Below are positions 45,401 to 54,094 of a stretch of 64,000 nucleotides of DNA, one piece after another. Each line of letters begins with the position of its first letter. The stretch's first letter is position 1. The translations under genes were made by a program, and so were the position numbers. Location of the stretch: positions 744,001-808,000 of the forward strand of contig NZ_AP025343.1 of assembly GCF_021654775.1 (NCBI RefSeq), given 5' to 3'. The notes beneath the pieces are model-generated. The model saw only the letters and a list, made by a program, of their open reading frames with translations. It was not told the DNA's origin and did no database searches. Origin of the DNA: Paenibacillus azoreducens (GTDB lineage: Bacteria > Bacillota > Bacilli > Paenibacillales > Paenibacillaceae).

Positions 45401-47750
45401 TTTTGGCAATGTGAGTGAAAATAGTCCTGCGTCGGTTGAGGCATCAAAAAGTGACTCTGGAAACTGGAGTTTGACAGGTACGACAGTAAAACGAGCGGCA
45501 AATGGAAAAGTGGTTTTCGAGGATCTGGGAGCGAACTATGATAGAGAAATTACTGGCGCCAGACTAAATTTTGCAGCGCCTGTACTTGGATCGGACGGGG
45601 ATGTTACAAGCGGGGCAGTTATTCTTCCGAGTCCGGTGTTTGTCGACCCGATCAACAGCAGCTTCGATAAGAATCCGGCGAACCAAGCGGATATAACGAC
45701 GACCGTTAAACTAAACGGCAACACATTGCTCAGCATTAAGAACGGCTCGGATGAGCTGGCGGCGGGCGAAGATTATACGCTTGTTGGCAATGTGCTTACG
45801 ATCAAGAAGGAATACCTGGCTCATCAAGCAGTCGGATCGGTCACCTTGACGTTGACTTTTAGCGCAGGTACACCGCAGCCGCTGGTCATTCCGATCGTAG
45901 ATACTGCGCTGCCGACTTGGCCGGAAGGAAGTAAACTAACCATCTCAGACATTACACAAACAAGTGTGAAGCTATCTTGGCCCGTTCCGGTAGATCATGA
46001 AAAAGTGATTAATTATCAAATTGCCGTGATCGGGAAGGGGGGCAAGGCGGTAAGCGCTAACGAATACGAAACCAGTATTAATGACTTAACGGCCGATACG
46101 GAATATACGTTCCAAGTTAGGGCGTACGGTTTAGGGGGGAACGAAAGCGAGCCCCTGACTGCAACAGCCAAGACATTACCAATGTCATCGAACCCGGATA
46201 CCGAAGCGCCGCAATGGCCGGAAGGAAGCGTGCTGACAGCGTCGGACATCATGCAAACAAGTGTGAAGCTGTCTTGGGCAAGCGCGACGGATAATGTCGG
46301 GGTGACCGGCTACAGGATTTACGTGAACGGGACGGAGCGCGAGACAGTAGACGGTAGCGTCCATGCAACGACGATTAACGGCTTGAGCGCAGACACCACT
46401 TATACGTTCAAAGTTACCGCCTATGATGCGGCAGGGAACGAGAGCGAACCGGGACTAAGCGTAGAAGCGACTACTTTGCCGCAACCGCTTGAACCAGACA
46501 CCGAAGCTCCGGAATGGCCGAAAGGCAGTGAACTAACCGTCTCGGATATTATGCCAACAAGTGTGAAGCTATCCTGGCCAAGCGCGATGGATAACGTGGG
46601 CGTAGCAGGCTACCGGATTTACGTGAATGGTACGGAGCGTGAAACGGTAAGCGGCAGCGTCTATGCAGCCACCATCGACAGCCTGACGGCCGATACGACG
46701 TACACGTTCAAAGTCACGGCTTATGACGCGGCGGGTAACGAGAGTACGCCGCTAAGTAAGCAAGCAACGACATCCCGATCTTCGGATGGAGGCGGCGGCG
46801 GTTCCGGAGGCAGTGGTTCCGGGGGCAACGGTTCTGGAGGCAGTGGTTCTGGAGGCAGTGGTTCCGGAGGCAGTGGTTCCGAGGGAGGCCGCACGTTATC
46901 CAGCAACGCTGATCTGCAAGAATTGCGGGTATGGGATAAGGATAAGAAATTGGAGCTCAGTCCATCGTTTGCTGCCAGTACGATAAGTTATACAGCCCGA
47001 ACGGAAGCGGAGCAGGTCGAAATTGCAGTGAAACCGGCGCACTCCGCAGCAAAAGTGATGTTAAAGGATAACGTGATCACGGATAGAACCAAAGTACATT
47101 TGGAGGAAGGCGACAATAAATGGGTGTTGATCGTGCAGGCGGAGAATGGCAGCAAGAAGGAGTATACGCTGAACATTCGCCGCGAAACACCGAAGCCATC
47201 TGATCCGTTGATCCATTTCACCGACATCGCCGGCCACTGGGCGGAAAGTGGCATCAAACGCGCTGCGGCGAAAGGCATTATCAGCGGCTATCCGGACGGA
47301 ACGTTTAGGCCGAACCATGCCGTTACCCGAGCGGAGTTTACGGTGATGCTGACGGGCGCATTGCAATTGAAGGAAAAAGGCGCAACCGTAACGTTCACCG
47401 ATAACGACCAAATCGGCACATGGGCAAAACAAGCGATTGCCCAAGCGGTACAGGCGGAAATCGTCGGCGGATATCAAGACAGCAGCTTCCGTCCGAATGC
47501 GCAGATCACCCGAGCGGAAATGGCGGTCATGATCGCCAGAGCGCTCAAACTGCCGCTTATGACCGATACCGTGACTGGTTTTGCCGATGAACAAGCAATT
47601 CCGGGATGGGCAAAAGGCTCTGTGGAAGCGATTCGTGCATTTGGCATCGCCAATGGCCGCGAGGGTAATAAGTTCGTGCCGAACGATACAACGACGCGTG
47701 CAGAAGCAGCGGTCATGCTGCTCCGGATTTTAGAAAATAAAGAAAAGTAA
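42489..47750 (+). CDS. Mosaic S-layer-anchored protein with NHL propeller, FN3 and SLH domains
   Basis: About 1753 residues. GGGAGGGG (42475) places translation start at ATT 42489; TTG 42468 lacks a site. Signal peptide ends at HAAS. Then: six NHL-type repeats of 56 residues (YSGDGGPATSA...GNLYIADxxNHRIRKVD; 42600-43600), an Ig-like domain, a DUF6273-like domain (44280-44960), a second Ig-like domain, an X2-like module (45620-45900), three FN3 domains (45905-46775), a Gly/Ser linker, a cadherin-like sandwich (46890-47200) and three SLH domains (47215-47745). The SLH set anchors it to pyruvylated wall polymer. Likely adhesion or glycan binding. Confidence 0.88.
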   Translation: MRKQIKKLTASVLALLLITSMVPELYGGKVHAASGYTINTEAGIGINDYSGDGGPAASAGLNNPSGVAVDSTGNLYIADSSNHRVRKVDTSGKISTIAGTGTGGYSGDGGPATSASLNNPYGLTIDSIGNLYISDYSNDCIRKVDISGKISTVAGGKGNGYSGDGGPATSAKLSYPDGVAVDSSGNLYIADKGNHRIRKVDTMGTISTVAGTGVRGYSGDEGNAASAQLGSPAGVAVDWVGNLYISDTFNHRVRKVDTTGKISTIAGTDGPGYWGDGVPATSAILNQPIGIAVDHGGNVYIADRSNSRIRKVDTSGNISTIAGTGRYNYSGDGGPATSADLNCPYGMAIDRSGNLYIADVLNNRIRKLSLSAQTVVAFAGSSIPGVGMDDPITLTVKNANGNTDTTFSGAHEVTISGYLQAPDSSFGSLNGTALSASSHTTNVMFANGVATINLRLNKAGTQTINISVADAASPGANSLIITPVAGRAASMALTTDIKAPASNGRAFAQQPVVMLLDAYGNTSTNDNHTAVTVKKKDSGAWKLTGTTMATASSGIVTFTDLGAANGAVVTGAQLGFEADGLPPIESTTVTLPWENPEVTTQRIGELPIGTKIRDSREWGYFTAGPIEAGLPDAVIYKTAPINWILAAKDRYKPDTSLFISEDIIAETHEVNGQENLNSWTLSPVRQWLRGSFYAAFSSSFRNAISLTSYPMLSDGDWLEDETFFVLAAPELIPVKGQPQFIIPYFNDANNRKASGNESEYHWTRSQYSFQSYYLVNNTSGQVLVKSGNLKVGIRPAVNLNSDTLVEGPFIDSANGSAYYQLVQEPNQAVAELESSEVKVGSAVNVLFKVHYADGSLNTSFNELAEVTLEGYAAAPDGTFGFFAGEELAGTPKTIRAQFTNGVATVPLVLHAAVQQTLQFQIKGLLEPNLEAIVVQPESGDGKKLKIQRDISGFDAQTGLFDPQPILWIVDDFGNVSENSPASVEASKSDSGNWSLTGTTVKRAANGKVVFEDLGANYDREITGARLNFAAPVLGSDGDVTSGAVILPSPVFVDPINSSFDKNPANQADITTTVKLNGNTLLSIKNGSDELAAGEDYTLVGNVLTIKKEYLAHQAVGSVTLTLTFSAGTPQPLVIPIVDTALPTWPEGSKLTISDITQTSVKLSWPVPVDHEKVINYQIAVIGKGGKAVSANEYETSINDLTADTEYTFQVRAYGLGGNESEPLTATAKTLPMSSNPDTEAPQWPEGSVLTASDIMQTSVKLSWASATDNVGVTGYRIYVNGTERETVDGSVHATTINGLSADTTYTFKVTAYDAAGNESEPGLSVEATTLPQPLEPDTEAPEWPKGSELTVSDIMPTSVKLSWPSAMDNVGVAGYRIYVNGTERETVSGSVYAATIDSLTADTTYTFKVTAYDAAGNESTPLSKQATTSRSSDGGGGGSGGSGSGGNGSGGSGSGGSGSGGSGSEGGRTLSSNADLQELRVWDKDKKLELSPSFAASTISYTARTEAEQVEIAVKPAHSAAKVMLKDNVITDRTKVHLEEGDNKWVLIVQAENGSKKEYTLNIRRETPKPSDPLIHFTDIAGHWAESGIKRAAAKGIISGYPDGTFRPNHAVTRAEFTVMLTGALQLKEKGATVTFTDNDQIGTWAKQAIAQAVQAEIVGGYQDSSFRPNAQITRAEMAVMIARALKLPLMTDTVTGFADEQAIPGWAKGSVEAIRAFGIANGREGNKFVPNDTTTRAEAAVMLLRILENKEK

Positions 47751-47760
47751 GTAGAACTTT

Positions 47761-47812
47761 AACAGGTACAACGACTGAAACGTTTGTTTCTAAGTTGTAT
47801 CTGTTTTTTTGT
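47761..47812 (+). terminator. Terminator of the S-layer gene
   Basis: ACAGGTACAAC / GTTGTATCTGT hairpin with T7. The stretch from here to 48153 holds nothing else clear. Confidence 0.75.
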
Positions 47813-48153
47813 AGAAATAGGTGGGGCAGCTTAGGAAGAACAATTCCGTAGTGGATTCGCCAGATCGTATATAGGTACTTAAAAGCGTCCATTATATAAA
47901 GGATATGTGAACGGGAATTCGCAATTGCGATCCCGAAATACGGATGAATGTTCGTATGTCCAATCCAATACCATTTAGCGCCAAGCAGGTTTAGAAAGGC
48001 AAAAGGCACTTTTAAGTACCTATAGCACAAAAAAGTACGTACTTTTATTTTGGATTGTAGTATAAGATAATATTTTTTGCCGACAAGGCTGGACAAAATT
48101 TTGAAAAGCATTTTCGTTAATGTTTTAGCTAGATAATATAGGAGGAATTTTTA

Positions 48154-48996
48154 ATGATAAAGAATTTGCAGGATACAGTGACTCTACACAATGGTGTGAA
48201 AATGCCGGGATTTGGTCTCGGAGTATTTAAAGTAGAAGAGGGTCCAGAGCTCATCAATGCCGTTAAAGTAGCCATCAAACATGGTTACCGTAGTATCGAT
48301 ACAGCAGCCATTTATGGAAATGAAGAAGGGGTAGGTCAAGGGATCCGTGAAGGACTACAAGAAGCGGGTATCACAAGAGGAGAGGTATTTGTCACTTCAA
48401 AAGTATGGAATGCTGATTTAGGATATGAATCGACAATCGCAGCTTATGAAACAAGCCTAAAAAAACTTGGGTTAGAGTATCTGGATCTTTATCTTATTCA
48501 TTGGCCAGTTGAAGGAAAATACAAGGAAGCATGGCGTGCATTAGAAACCCTTTATAAAGAAGGACGGGTAAAAGCGATCGGTGTAAGTAATTTTCAAATT
48601 CACCATCTTGAAAACTTAATGAAGGATGCAGAAATTAAACCTGTGATTAATCAGGTGGAATGTCATCCACGTTTAACACAAAAAGAGCTTCAAGCATTTT
48701 GTGAAAAACATGGCATCCAACTGGAAGCTTGGTCTCCATTAATGCAAGGCGAACTCTTGGACAATGAAGTTTTGACCGCCATTGCTGCTAAATATAATAA
48801 ATCTGTAGCCCAAGTGATTTTACGCTGGGATGTGCAGAAGGGCATTATTACGATTCCAAAATCAACCAAGGAGCATCGTATTGTAGAAAATGCTGCAATC
48901 TTTGATTTTGAACTAACAAAAGAAGATATGAAACTCATTGATGAATTGAATCAAAATCACCGTGTTGGTCCAGATCCCGACAATTTTGATTTTTAA
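48154..48996 (+). CDS. Aldo/keto reductase
   Basis: 280 residues, ATG behind AGGAGG. (alpha/beta)8 NADPH-dependent reductase. Catalytic Asp in [15 protein letters not shown] with Tyr nearby, Lys in VFVTSKVWN, His in [13 protein letters not shown]-binding end [10 protein letters not shown]. Length and motifs match YtbE/YvgN-type methylglyoxal-reducing enzymes. Codon use is more AT-rich than core genes, closer to Bacillus, suggesting transfer. The broken dehydrogenase downstream was probably its neighbour in the donor. Confidence 0.92.
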   Translation: MIKNLQDTVTLHNGVKMPGFGLGVFKVEEGPELINAVKVAIKHGYRSIDTAAIYGNEEGVGQGIREGLQEAGITRGEVFVTSKVWNADLGYESTIAAYETSLKKLGLEYLDLYLIHWPVEGKYKEAWRALETLYKEGRVKAIGVSNFQIHHLENLMKDAEIKPVINQVECHPRLTQKELQAFCEKHGIQLEAWSPLMQGELLDNEVLTAIAAKYNKSVAQVILRWDVQKGIITIPKSTKEHRIVENAAIFDFELTKEDMKLIDELNQNHRVGPDPDNFDF

Positions 48997-49002
48997 TTCA
49001 GG

Positions 49003-49050
49003 GAAAGGGGCTAGACAGGCCATTCAGTTTGTTTGTCTGGCTCCTTTTTT
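49003..49050 (+). terminator. Terminator
   Basis: GGGGCTAGACA / TGTCTGGCTCC hairpin followed by T7. Confidence 0.8.
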
Positions 49051-49560
49051 TCAAAATAATACCTTTTGCTTTTTTAATCCTTTTCACAGTCAACTCAAAA
49101 TAAGGAGGAATGTAGATTGAAATTGAATTTACAAGGTAAAATTGCGCTTGTTACAGGATCGACAGCAGGTATTGGCAGGGCTATTGCCTTTTCATTAGCA
49201 GTAGAGGGCGCTACGATTTTTATTAACGGGCGACGGGAAGAAAAGGTACATGAAACCATCAAAGAAATTCAAACAAAATACCCTCAAGCTACTCTAAAGC
49301 CAGCTGTATATGATTTGGGAACGGAACAAGGCTGTCAACAGATATTCGATGAGTATCCAGAAGTAGATATCTTGATCAATAATTTGGGCATTTTTGAACC
49401 TATTGATTATTTTGACATCCCAGATGATGATTGGTTTCGTTTATTCGAAGTGAATATCATGAGTGGTGTACGGCTAACTCGCTCTTACCTTAAGAAAATG
49501 ATTCAAAAAGACGAAGGCAGAGTTATCTTTATTGCAAGTGAGGCAGCTATTATGCCATCG

Positions 49561-50985
49561 GGTAGCGTCAAGAAGTTTGTGTAAGCACACAGCAGGTAAA
49601 CTTAGGAAACGACAACACCAACGTAGTTGAATGATTTTTTTGTGGTGGTGAGAGGACATAGCCCAAGCGAAGGCGCGGGAGCTTGGTTTTAGGATTCATC
49701 TTCCATGGACGAAGGATACCGCTCCTCAAAAAGACTCCGCAGTTCCTGTTTCGTGTCCGGGACACCAAAGCCTGGGATAATACGGTCCGCGTAACGCTGG
49801 TTGTACTCCACTACATCCAGGTACACAATCTTCTCTACAGCGTCTAGATTGGTTAAGCTGTTCATTGGCTTCAGACGCTTCCGGATTTCTTTGTTCATCC
49901 GTTCGATGGGATTAGAAGTGTAAATGGCTTTTCGAATGGCGACAGGATACTTGTAGAAGGTTAACAGCGTAGGCAGATTATTCTCCCACGACTCGATCTC
50001 CCTTGGGTATTTCTTGCCCCATCTGGCTTTGAGTGTATCAAAGGCGGCCATAGCCAGATCGTGGTCAAGGGCGTTATAGACAGTCTTCAAGTCGTCGAGA
50101 AATGCCGTCTTGTCTTGTACACGGATTTTTGGAAACGTCGACCGCACCTTATGAACCACACAATGCTGCACGTCGGCCTGAGGATAGGTTTCACGGAAGG
50201 CATCGTCCAGTCCAGGAAGGCCGTCAAATACACCAAGCAGCACTTCCTGGGCACCGCGTCGGTACAAGTCTTTCAAGACATCACGCCATCCATTCGAACT
50301 CTCATGTCCGCCTACGTAAAACCCGAGGATCTGGCGGCGACCTTCGTCGTCAATTCCCATGGCAAAGTAAACGACCTCGCCGCTTACCGTACTACGCTTG
50401 AGCTTCACATACAGGCCATCCAAGTAGATGACAGAGTACCGCTTGTTCAATTTTCGCTGATGCCAATTCTCGATATCCTCCAAGACTGTAGCGGTGATGT
50501 TGCTGACTGTTGTCGGCGAATAGTGGCTGCCGAACATGCTTTCAATGAAACGGGCGACATCTCGGGTACCCATGCCGCTTTTGTACATCTGAATCACGGC
50601 TTCTTCCAGCCAACCGTCCCGTCTTTGGTAGGGCTCAAACACATGCGTTTGAAAATCACCGTTACGATCTCGGGGCACTTGCAGGTCTTCTAGGTTTCCG
50701 TACTTCGTGTGCAGATTACGCTTGTAGTAACCATTGCGACTATTGCGGATCCCTTCTTGTTCATTCTCCATGAACTGTTGGATTTCCGCTCGCATGATGG
50801 TTTCCAGATTCTCTTTTACAAATTGAGTGACAAGATTTTCAAATAGATTGTTGAGTATGTTTTCGGGTATCATATTCATTGAGTAGGGTTCCTTTCTTGG
50901 TGACTTTCGCAATCCCGAGAATACCCTACTTTTTTATGTTTTGGATAGACTCCAAATCATGGTACACAACTTATTTTACGCCGCC
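49561..50985 (-). mobile_element. IS256-family insertion sequence, 1425 bp
   Basis: Flanked by perfect 8-bp direct repeats TGCCATCG (49553-49560 and 50986-50993), as expected for IS256. Imperfect ~25-bp terminal inverted repeats: GGTAGCGTCAAGAAGTTTGT on the left against GGCGGCGTAAAATAAGTTGT on the right. Encodes one transposase on the minus strand. Confidence 0.93.
49689..50879 (-). CDS. IS256-family transposase (mutator type)
   Basis: 396 residues from ATG 50879 behind AAAGGA. DDE-type: first Asp in VIYLDGLYVKLKR, second in LLGVFDGLPGLDDAF, catalytic Glu in TSNPIERMNKEIRKR near residue 325. HCVVHKVRSTF is the conserved mutator motif. Full-length and apparently intact. Confidence 0.95.
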   Translation of the reverse strand: MNMIPENILNNLFENLVTQFVKENLETIMRAEIQQFMENEQEGIRNSRNGYYKRNLHTKYGNLEDLQVPRDRNGDFQTHVFEPYQRRDGWLEEAVIQMYKSGMGTRDVARFIESMFGSHYSPTTVSNITATVLEDIENWHQRKLNKRYSVIYLDGLYVKLKRSTVSGEVVYFAMGIDDEGRRQILGFYVGGHESSNGWRDVLKDLYRRGAQEVLLGVFDGLPGLDDAFRETYPQADVQHCVVHKVRSTFPKIRVQDKTAFLDDLKTVYNALDHDLAMAAFDTLKARWGKKYPREIESWENNLPTLLTFYKYPVAIRKAIYTSNPIERMNKEIRKRLKPMNSLTNLDAVEKIVYLDVVEYNQRYADRIIPGFGVPDTKQELRSLFEERYPSSMEDES

Positions 50986-51480
50986 TGCCATCGCAGGAAA
51001 TGCCGCATTACAGCGCAACAAAAACCATGCAACTGTCTCTTTCACGCAGTTTGGCAGAGTTATGTAAAGGCACAAAGGTCACTGTAAATACAGTCATGCC
51101 AGGCTCAACGCTAACCGAAGGTGTAGAGACTATGTTAAACAGTCTTTATCCTAATGAAAACTTAACAATGGAAGAAGCTGAAAAGAGATTCATGAAAGAG
51201 AATCGTCCTACTTCTATAATAGAACGATTCATTCGCCCAGAAGAAATTGCACATTTTGTTACGTTCTTAAGTAGTCCGCTTTCCTCCGCTATTAATGGCT
51301 CTGCATTGAGAATAGACGGTGGATTAGTACGTAGTGTGTTCTAAAATAAAAAAAGCCTACAAGTAAGTAGACTAATTAGAAGCAATTCAGAAATCGCATG
51401 ATATTATCCCTTCTAAGTGTACACTCAAAAAAAGCCTTATGTTTATCATGAGGAACGAGTGAACTTGGAGGGGATATTTT

Positions 51481-51555
51481 ATGGTTAAAAAGGGGCAAGT
51501 GTTTCAATCGGTATCTTCTTGTATTCCGTTTAGATGCTTGTACAATTTTTTATGA
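51481..51555 (+). CDS. Possible 24-residue peptide
   Basis: ATG 51481 with TTGGAGGGG 7 nt upstream, better than many annotated genes. Encodes MVKKGQVFQSVSSCIP then FRCLYNFL: short, basic, two cysteines. It lies 128 bp before a C39-like protein gene. Could be a peptide substrate, a leader peptide or chance. Confidence 0.35.
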   Translation: MVKKGQVFQSVSSCIPFRCLYNFL

Positions 51556-51682
51556 AATATGGTTGTGCGAATGCCTAGTTATTTCACTTTAATAATTAAG
51601 GACGAAACGATGTAGGCGGTTTGGGATCGACCTCCTGCATCATGATCCCACGGACCTTACAAAAATAAGGGAGGAAATTCTA

Positions 51683-52258
51683 ATGCCACACAAACTTTCG
51701 TCTACGCATTTAATCAACCAAGGTGATGCTTCTATTAAGTATCCAGGAACTACTACTTCTGCTTTCACTGACACGAACTTTTATAAAAAATGCGGCAAAA
51801 CGGCCGCAAGCGGAACCATCAAACAATATGGATGTGCAATTTGTGATTTGGCCATGTTTATCCTGTATAAAGGCGGTTTGTCTAACAACAATGACAATAC
51901 CTATAATGCCGTTGTGCAAGCCACAATTGGAGGCACAAACAATGCCGCTGATTTTACGCATCAAAGTTTTACAGCAACAATGGGAAGTAAGAGCATCAAA
52001 GTGAATATTCAGGCGATTTCTGACATTTCTACAGAAGTTGAGAAAGGTAATATCTGCATCGCAAGGCTTTATAATTCTAGTACCAAAAACTCGCATTATG
52101 TGATCGTCGATGGATGGGACTCATCAGCTTCGGGTTTTTACAGATATCTTGTTTGTGATCCTGATGGCGGCGTTCAGAAAACGCTTGCTGATACAATGAT
52201 CAAAAGAGGATTCCCGGTTGATGCTGCGTATATCACTGAAAGATATTTACTTAGCTAA
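51683..52258 (+). CDS. C39-like cysteine peptidase-fold protein
   Basis: 191 residues, ATG behind AGGGAGG, no signal peptide. QYGCAICDLAMFILYKGG near residue 48 matches the papain-like Gln/Cys helix of C39-type peptidases, and NSHYVIVDGWD near 137 supplies the His, with Asp in CDPDGG possible. Catalytic activity is likely but unproven. Substrate unknown. Confidence 0.65.
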   Translation: MPHKLSSTHLINQGDASIKYPGTTTSAFTDTNFYKKCGKTAASGTIKQYGCAICDLAMFILYKGGLSNNNDNTYNAVVQATIGGTNNAADFTHQSFTATMGSKSIKVNIQAISDISTEVEKGNICIARLYNSSTKNSHYVIVDGWDSSASGFYRYLVCDPDGGVQKTLADTMIKRGFPVDAAYITERYLLS

Positions 52259-52265
52259 AAAAGTG

Positions 52266-52297
52266 GGCCGAGGACAATGATATCCTGTCCTCGGCTT
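52266..52297 (+). terminator. Terminator
   Basis: GCCGAGGACA / TGTCCTCGGC hairpin, T-rich tail weak. Confidence 0.7.
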
Positions 52298-52307
52298 CCT
52301 TCATCTC

Positions 52308-52366
52308 TAACGAAACGTGACATCGCTATTTGCAACAAAAAGGGCTTTTTGAAATGTTAACGAAAC
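52308..52366. repeat. Repeat C, second locus
   Basis: TAACGAAAC-GTGAC-ATCGCTATTT at 52308 and a truncated second unit TAACGAAAC at 52358, again exactly 50 bp apart. The second unit is cut just before repeat A sequence. Confidence 0.7.
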
Positions 52367-52374
52367 AGGGTATG

Positions 52375-52424
52375 GCTAATGCAGTCTGTCTTCTATGAGA
52401 GTACGTCGATAGACGTTTTTCTTA
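52375..52424 (+). repeat. Repeat A copy 3 (3' half only)
   Basis: Lacks hairpin 1. Its last 41 bp (52384-52424) are identical to copy 4 at 54054-54094 on the far side of the IS110 element. Confidence 0.8.
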
Positions 52425-52666
52425 AGATATAAGACTTCCATGCCGCTTCGCGGCACCACTGATGGATGAAAATTTTGTCCATACTGCTACTATGGCTGGC
52501 GAAGGTAGGTCGTACTTTCTTGGTGTCTCGAACCCGTATATAAGACGGACCACAACGACCCGGTGCATCGCAGATTGTTGCTCCTTCGGGAAGCACGCAG
52601 GGCAGAATAACCCTTTTTGGTAGTTGCACCAGCCTTAAAATCACCCAGTCGTAAGGAGAAGTACGT
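52425..52666 (+). ncRNA. Candidate bridge RNA region of the IS110-family element
   Basis: Non-coding ~240 bp directly before the transposase, the place where IS110-group elements encode their bridge RNA. Several stems are visible: TGCCGCTTCGCGGCA near 52442; an outer GGTGCA/TGCACC stem (52562-52627 region) enclosing TGCTCCTTCGGGAAGCA; and AGGG...CCCT. Loop complementarity to target and donor could not be assigned by eye. Confidence 0.42.
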
Positions 52667-53887
52667 ATGGAAGTGTTAATCGAACGTTGCTGCGGTCTGG
52701 ATGTTCACAAGAAGAGCATCACCGCCTGCATTATCACCCCTCAAGGAAAGGAGATTCGAACATTTGCTACAATGACCCGAAACCTGATTGAATTGGTAGA
52801 CTGGGTCAAACAACACCGTTGCACCCATGTCGCGATGGAAAGCACCGGAGACTACTGGAAACCGATATATAACCTGTTGGAATTGGAAGAACTCAAGCCC
52901 ATGGTCGTGAATGCGCAACATATTAAATCTGTCCCTGGACGTAAAACGGATGTCAAGGATGCTGAATGGATTGCCAAGCTGCTGCGGCATGGTTTGGTGC
53001 AAGGAAGCTATATTCCGGACCGAGATCAAAGGGAACTGCGAGAGGTGATTCGTTACCGGCGAAGCATTATTGAAGAACGAACGCGTGAAGCGAATCGGCT
53101 TCAAAAGGTGCTCGAAGGCGGCAACATCAAGCTATCCTCAGTCGCTTCCAACGTACTCGGGGTTTCCGGACGAAACATGTTGGAAGCCATAATTAACGGT
53201 GAAACCGATGTTTCTGTCTTGGCCGATTTCGCCCAAAAGAAACTAAAGCTGAAGAAAGAACAGTTGAAACTGGCGCTGGAAGGGCGACTTGGCCCTCATC
53301 AACTGCTCATGATCGAGAAGCAGCTCGCCCATATCGATTATCTGAACGAATTGATCACCGAATTGGATACAGAGATCGATAAACGTATGGCCCCTTTTGC
53401 TGAGGACCTGAAGTTATTGGATTCGATCCCCGGTGTCGGTAAACGAACTGCCGAACAAATCTTGGCAGAGATCGGTACGGACATGTCGCGGTTTCCAACC
53501 CCTGGCCATTTATGTTCCTGGGCAGGGATGACTCCAGGTCACGATGAAAGCGCGGGGAAGAAAAGGTCAGCCAAAACACGAAAAGGAAACAAAAAACTGC
53601 GAAGTGCCCTAACTGAGGCGGCGCGGGCGGTGACACGTAAAAAAAATTCGTACCTGGCAGCCCAGTATCATCGTATTGCTGCACGACGCGGAAAAAATAG
53701 AGCCGCAGTCGCCGTAGGACATACCATTCTAACGATCGTACATATCTTGTTAACGCGAAAACAAGAATATGTGGAGCTTGGCTTTGATTACTTTGATAAG
53801 CGAAAGCGTGACATCTTGATTAACAACTCGATTAAGAGACTAGAGTCCCTTGGACTTACAGTCAGCATTCAAGAACAAACGGCTTAA
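52667..53887 (+). CDS. IS110-family transposase (DEDD)
   Basis: 406 residues, ATG behind AAGGAG. N-terminal RuvC-like domain: GLDVHKKS (Asp), AMESTGDYWKP (Glu), KTDVKDAEWIAKLL (two Asp). Middle coiled coil. C-terminal transposase-20 domain with LDSIPGVGKRTAEQIL and LCSWAGMTPGHDESAGKKRS, including the catalytic serine region. Full length. Such elements move by RNA-guided recombination without target duplication. Confidence 0.94.
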   Translation: MEVLIERCCGLDVHKKSITACIITPQGKEIRTFATMTRNLIELVDWVKQHRCTHVAMESTGDYWKPIYNLLELEELKPMVVNAQHIKSVPGRKTDVKDAEWIAKLLRHGLVQGSYIPDRDQRELREVIRYRRSIIEERTREANRLQKVLEGGNIKLSSVASNVLGVSGRNMLEAIINGETDVSVLADFAQKKLKLKKEQLKLALEGRLGPHQLLMIEKQLAHIDYLNELITELDTEIDKRMAPFAEDLKLLDSIPGVGKRTAEQILAEIGTDMSRFPTPGHLCSWAGMTPGHDESAGKKRSAKTRKGNKKLRSALTEAARAVTRKKNSYLAAQYHRIAARRGKNRAAVAVGHTILTIVHILLTRKQEYVELGFDYFDKRKRDILINNSIKRLESLGLTVSIQEQTA

Positions 53888-53987
53888 GCGGTTCAAACCC
53901 ATTTTTTAAAAAAGCAAGTTACTGGGGTTAGTTTCGTATTGCCAAAAACGGCTTTTCTAACGATACTACGAGCTGATAATTTTCAGG

Positions 53988-54094
53988 GCAGAAAGTATAA
54001 ACTTCGGAGATCTCGCATCCTTATATCGCAAGAAAAATTACTGCTAAACGCGGTCTGTCTTCTATGAGAGTACGTCGATAGACGTTTTTCTTAT
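53988..54094 (+). repeat. Repeat A copy 4
   Basis: Full-length copy with a degenerate hairpin 1 and intact hairpin 2. Its last 4 bp overlap the stop codon of the convergent lipoprotein gene. 53888-53987 between the transposase and this copy has no gene. Confidence 0.78.

Larger units (their letters stand above)
49117..51344 (+). pseudogene. Short-chain dehydrogenase interrupted by an IS256-family element
   Basis: Removing 49561-50985 and one 8-bp copy restores a continuous 264-residue SDR: TGSTAGIGRA cofactor site in the first part, the IASEAA serine region before the break, and YSATK catalytic Tyr-Lys just after it (51003). Start is TTG 49117 behind AAGGAGG. The joined frame has no other damage, so the insertion is recent. 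Function when intact: NAD(P)-dependent oxidoreductase. Confidence 0.93.

Noticed and set aside
47713..48111. 132-codon open frame on the minus strand
   Set aside because: Overlaps the S-layer gene end and its terminator, no ribosome site, no recognisable protein.
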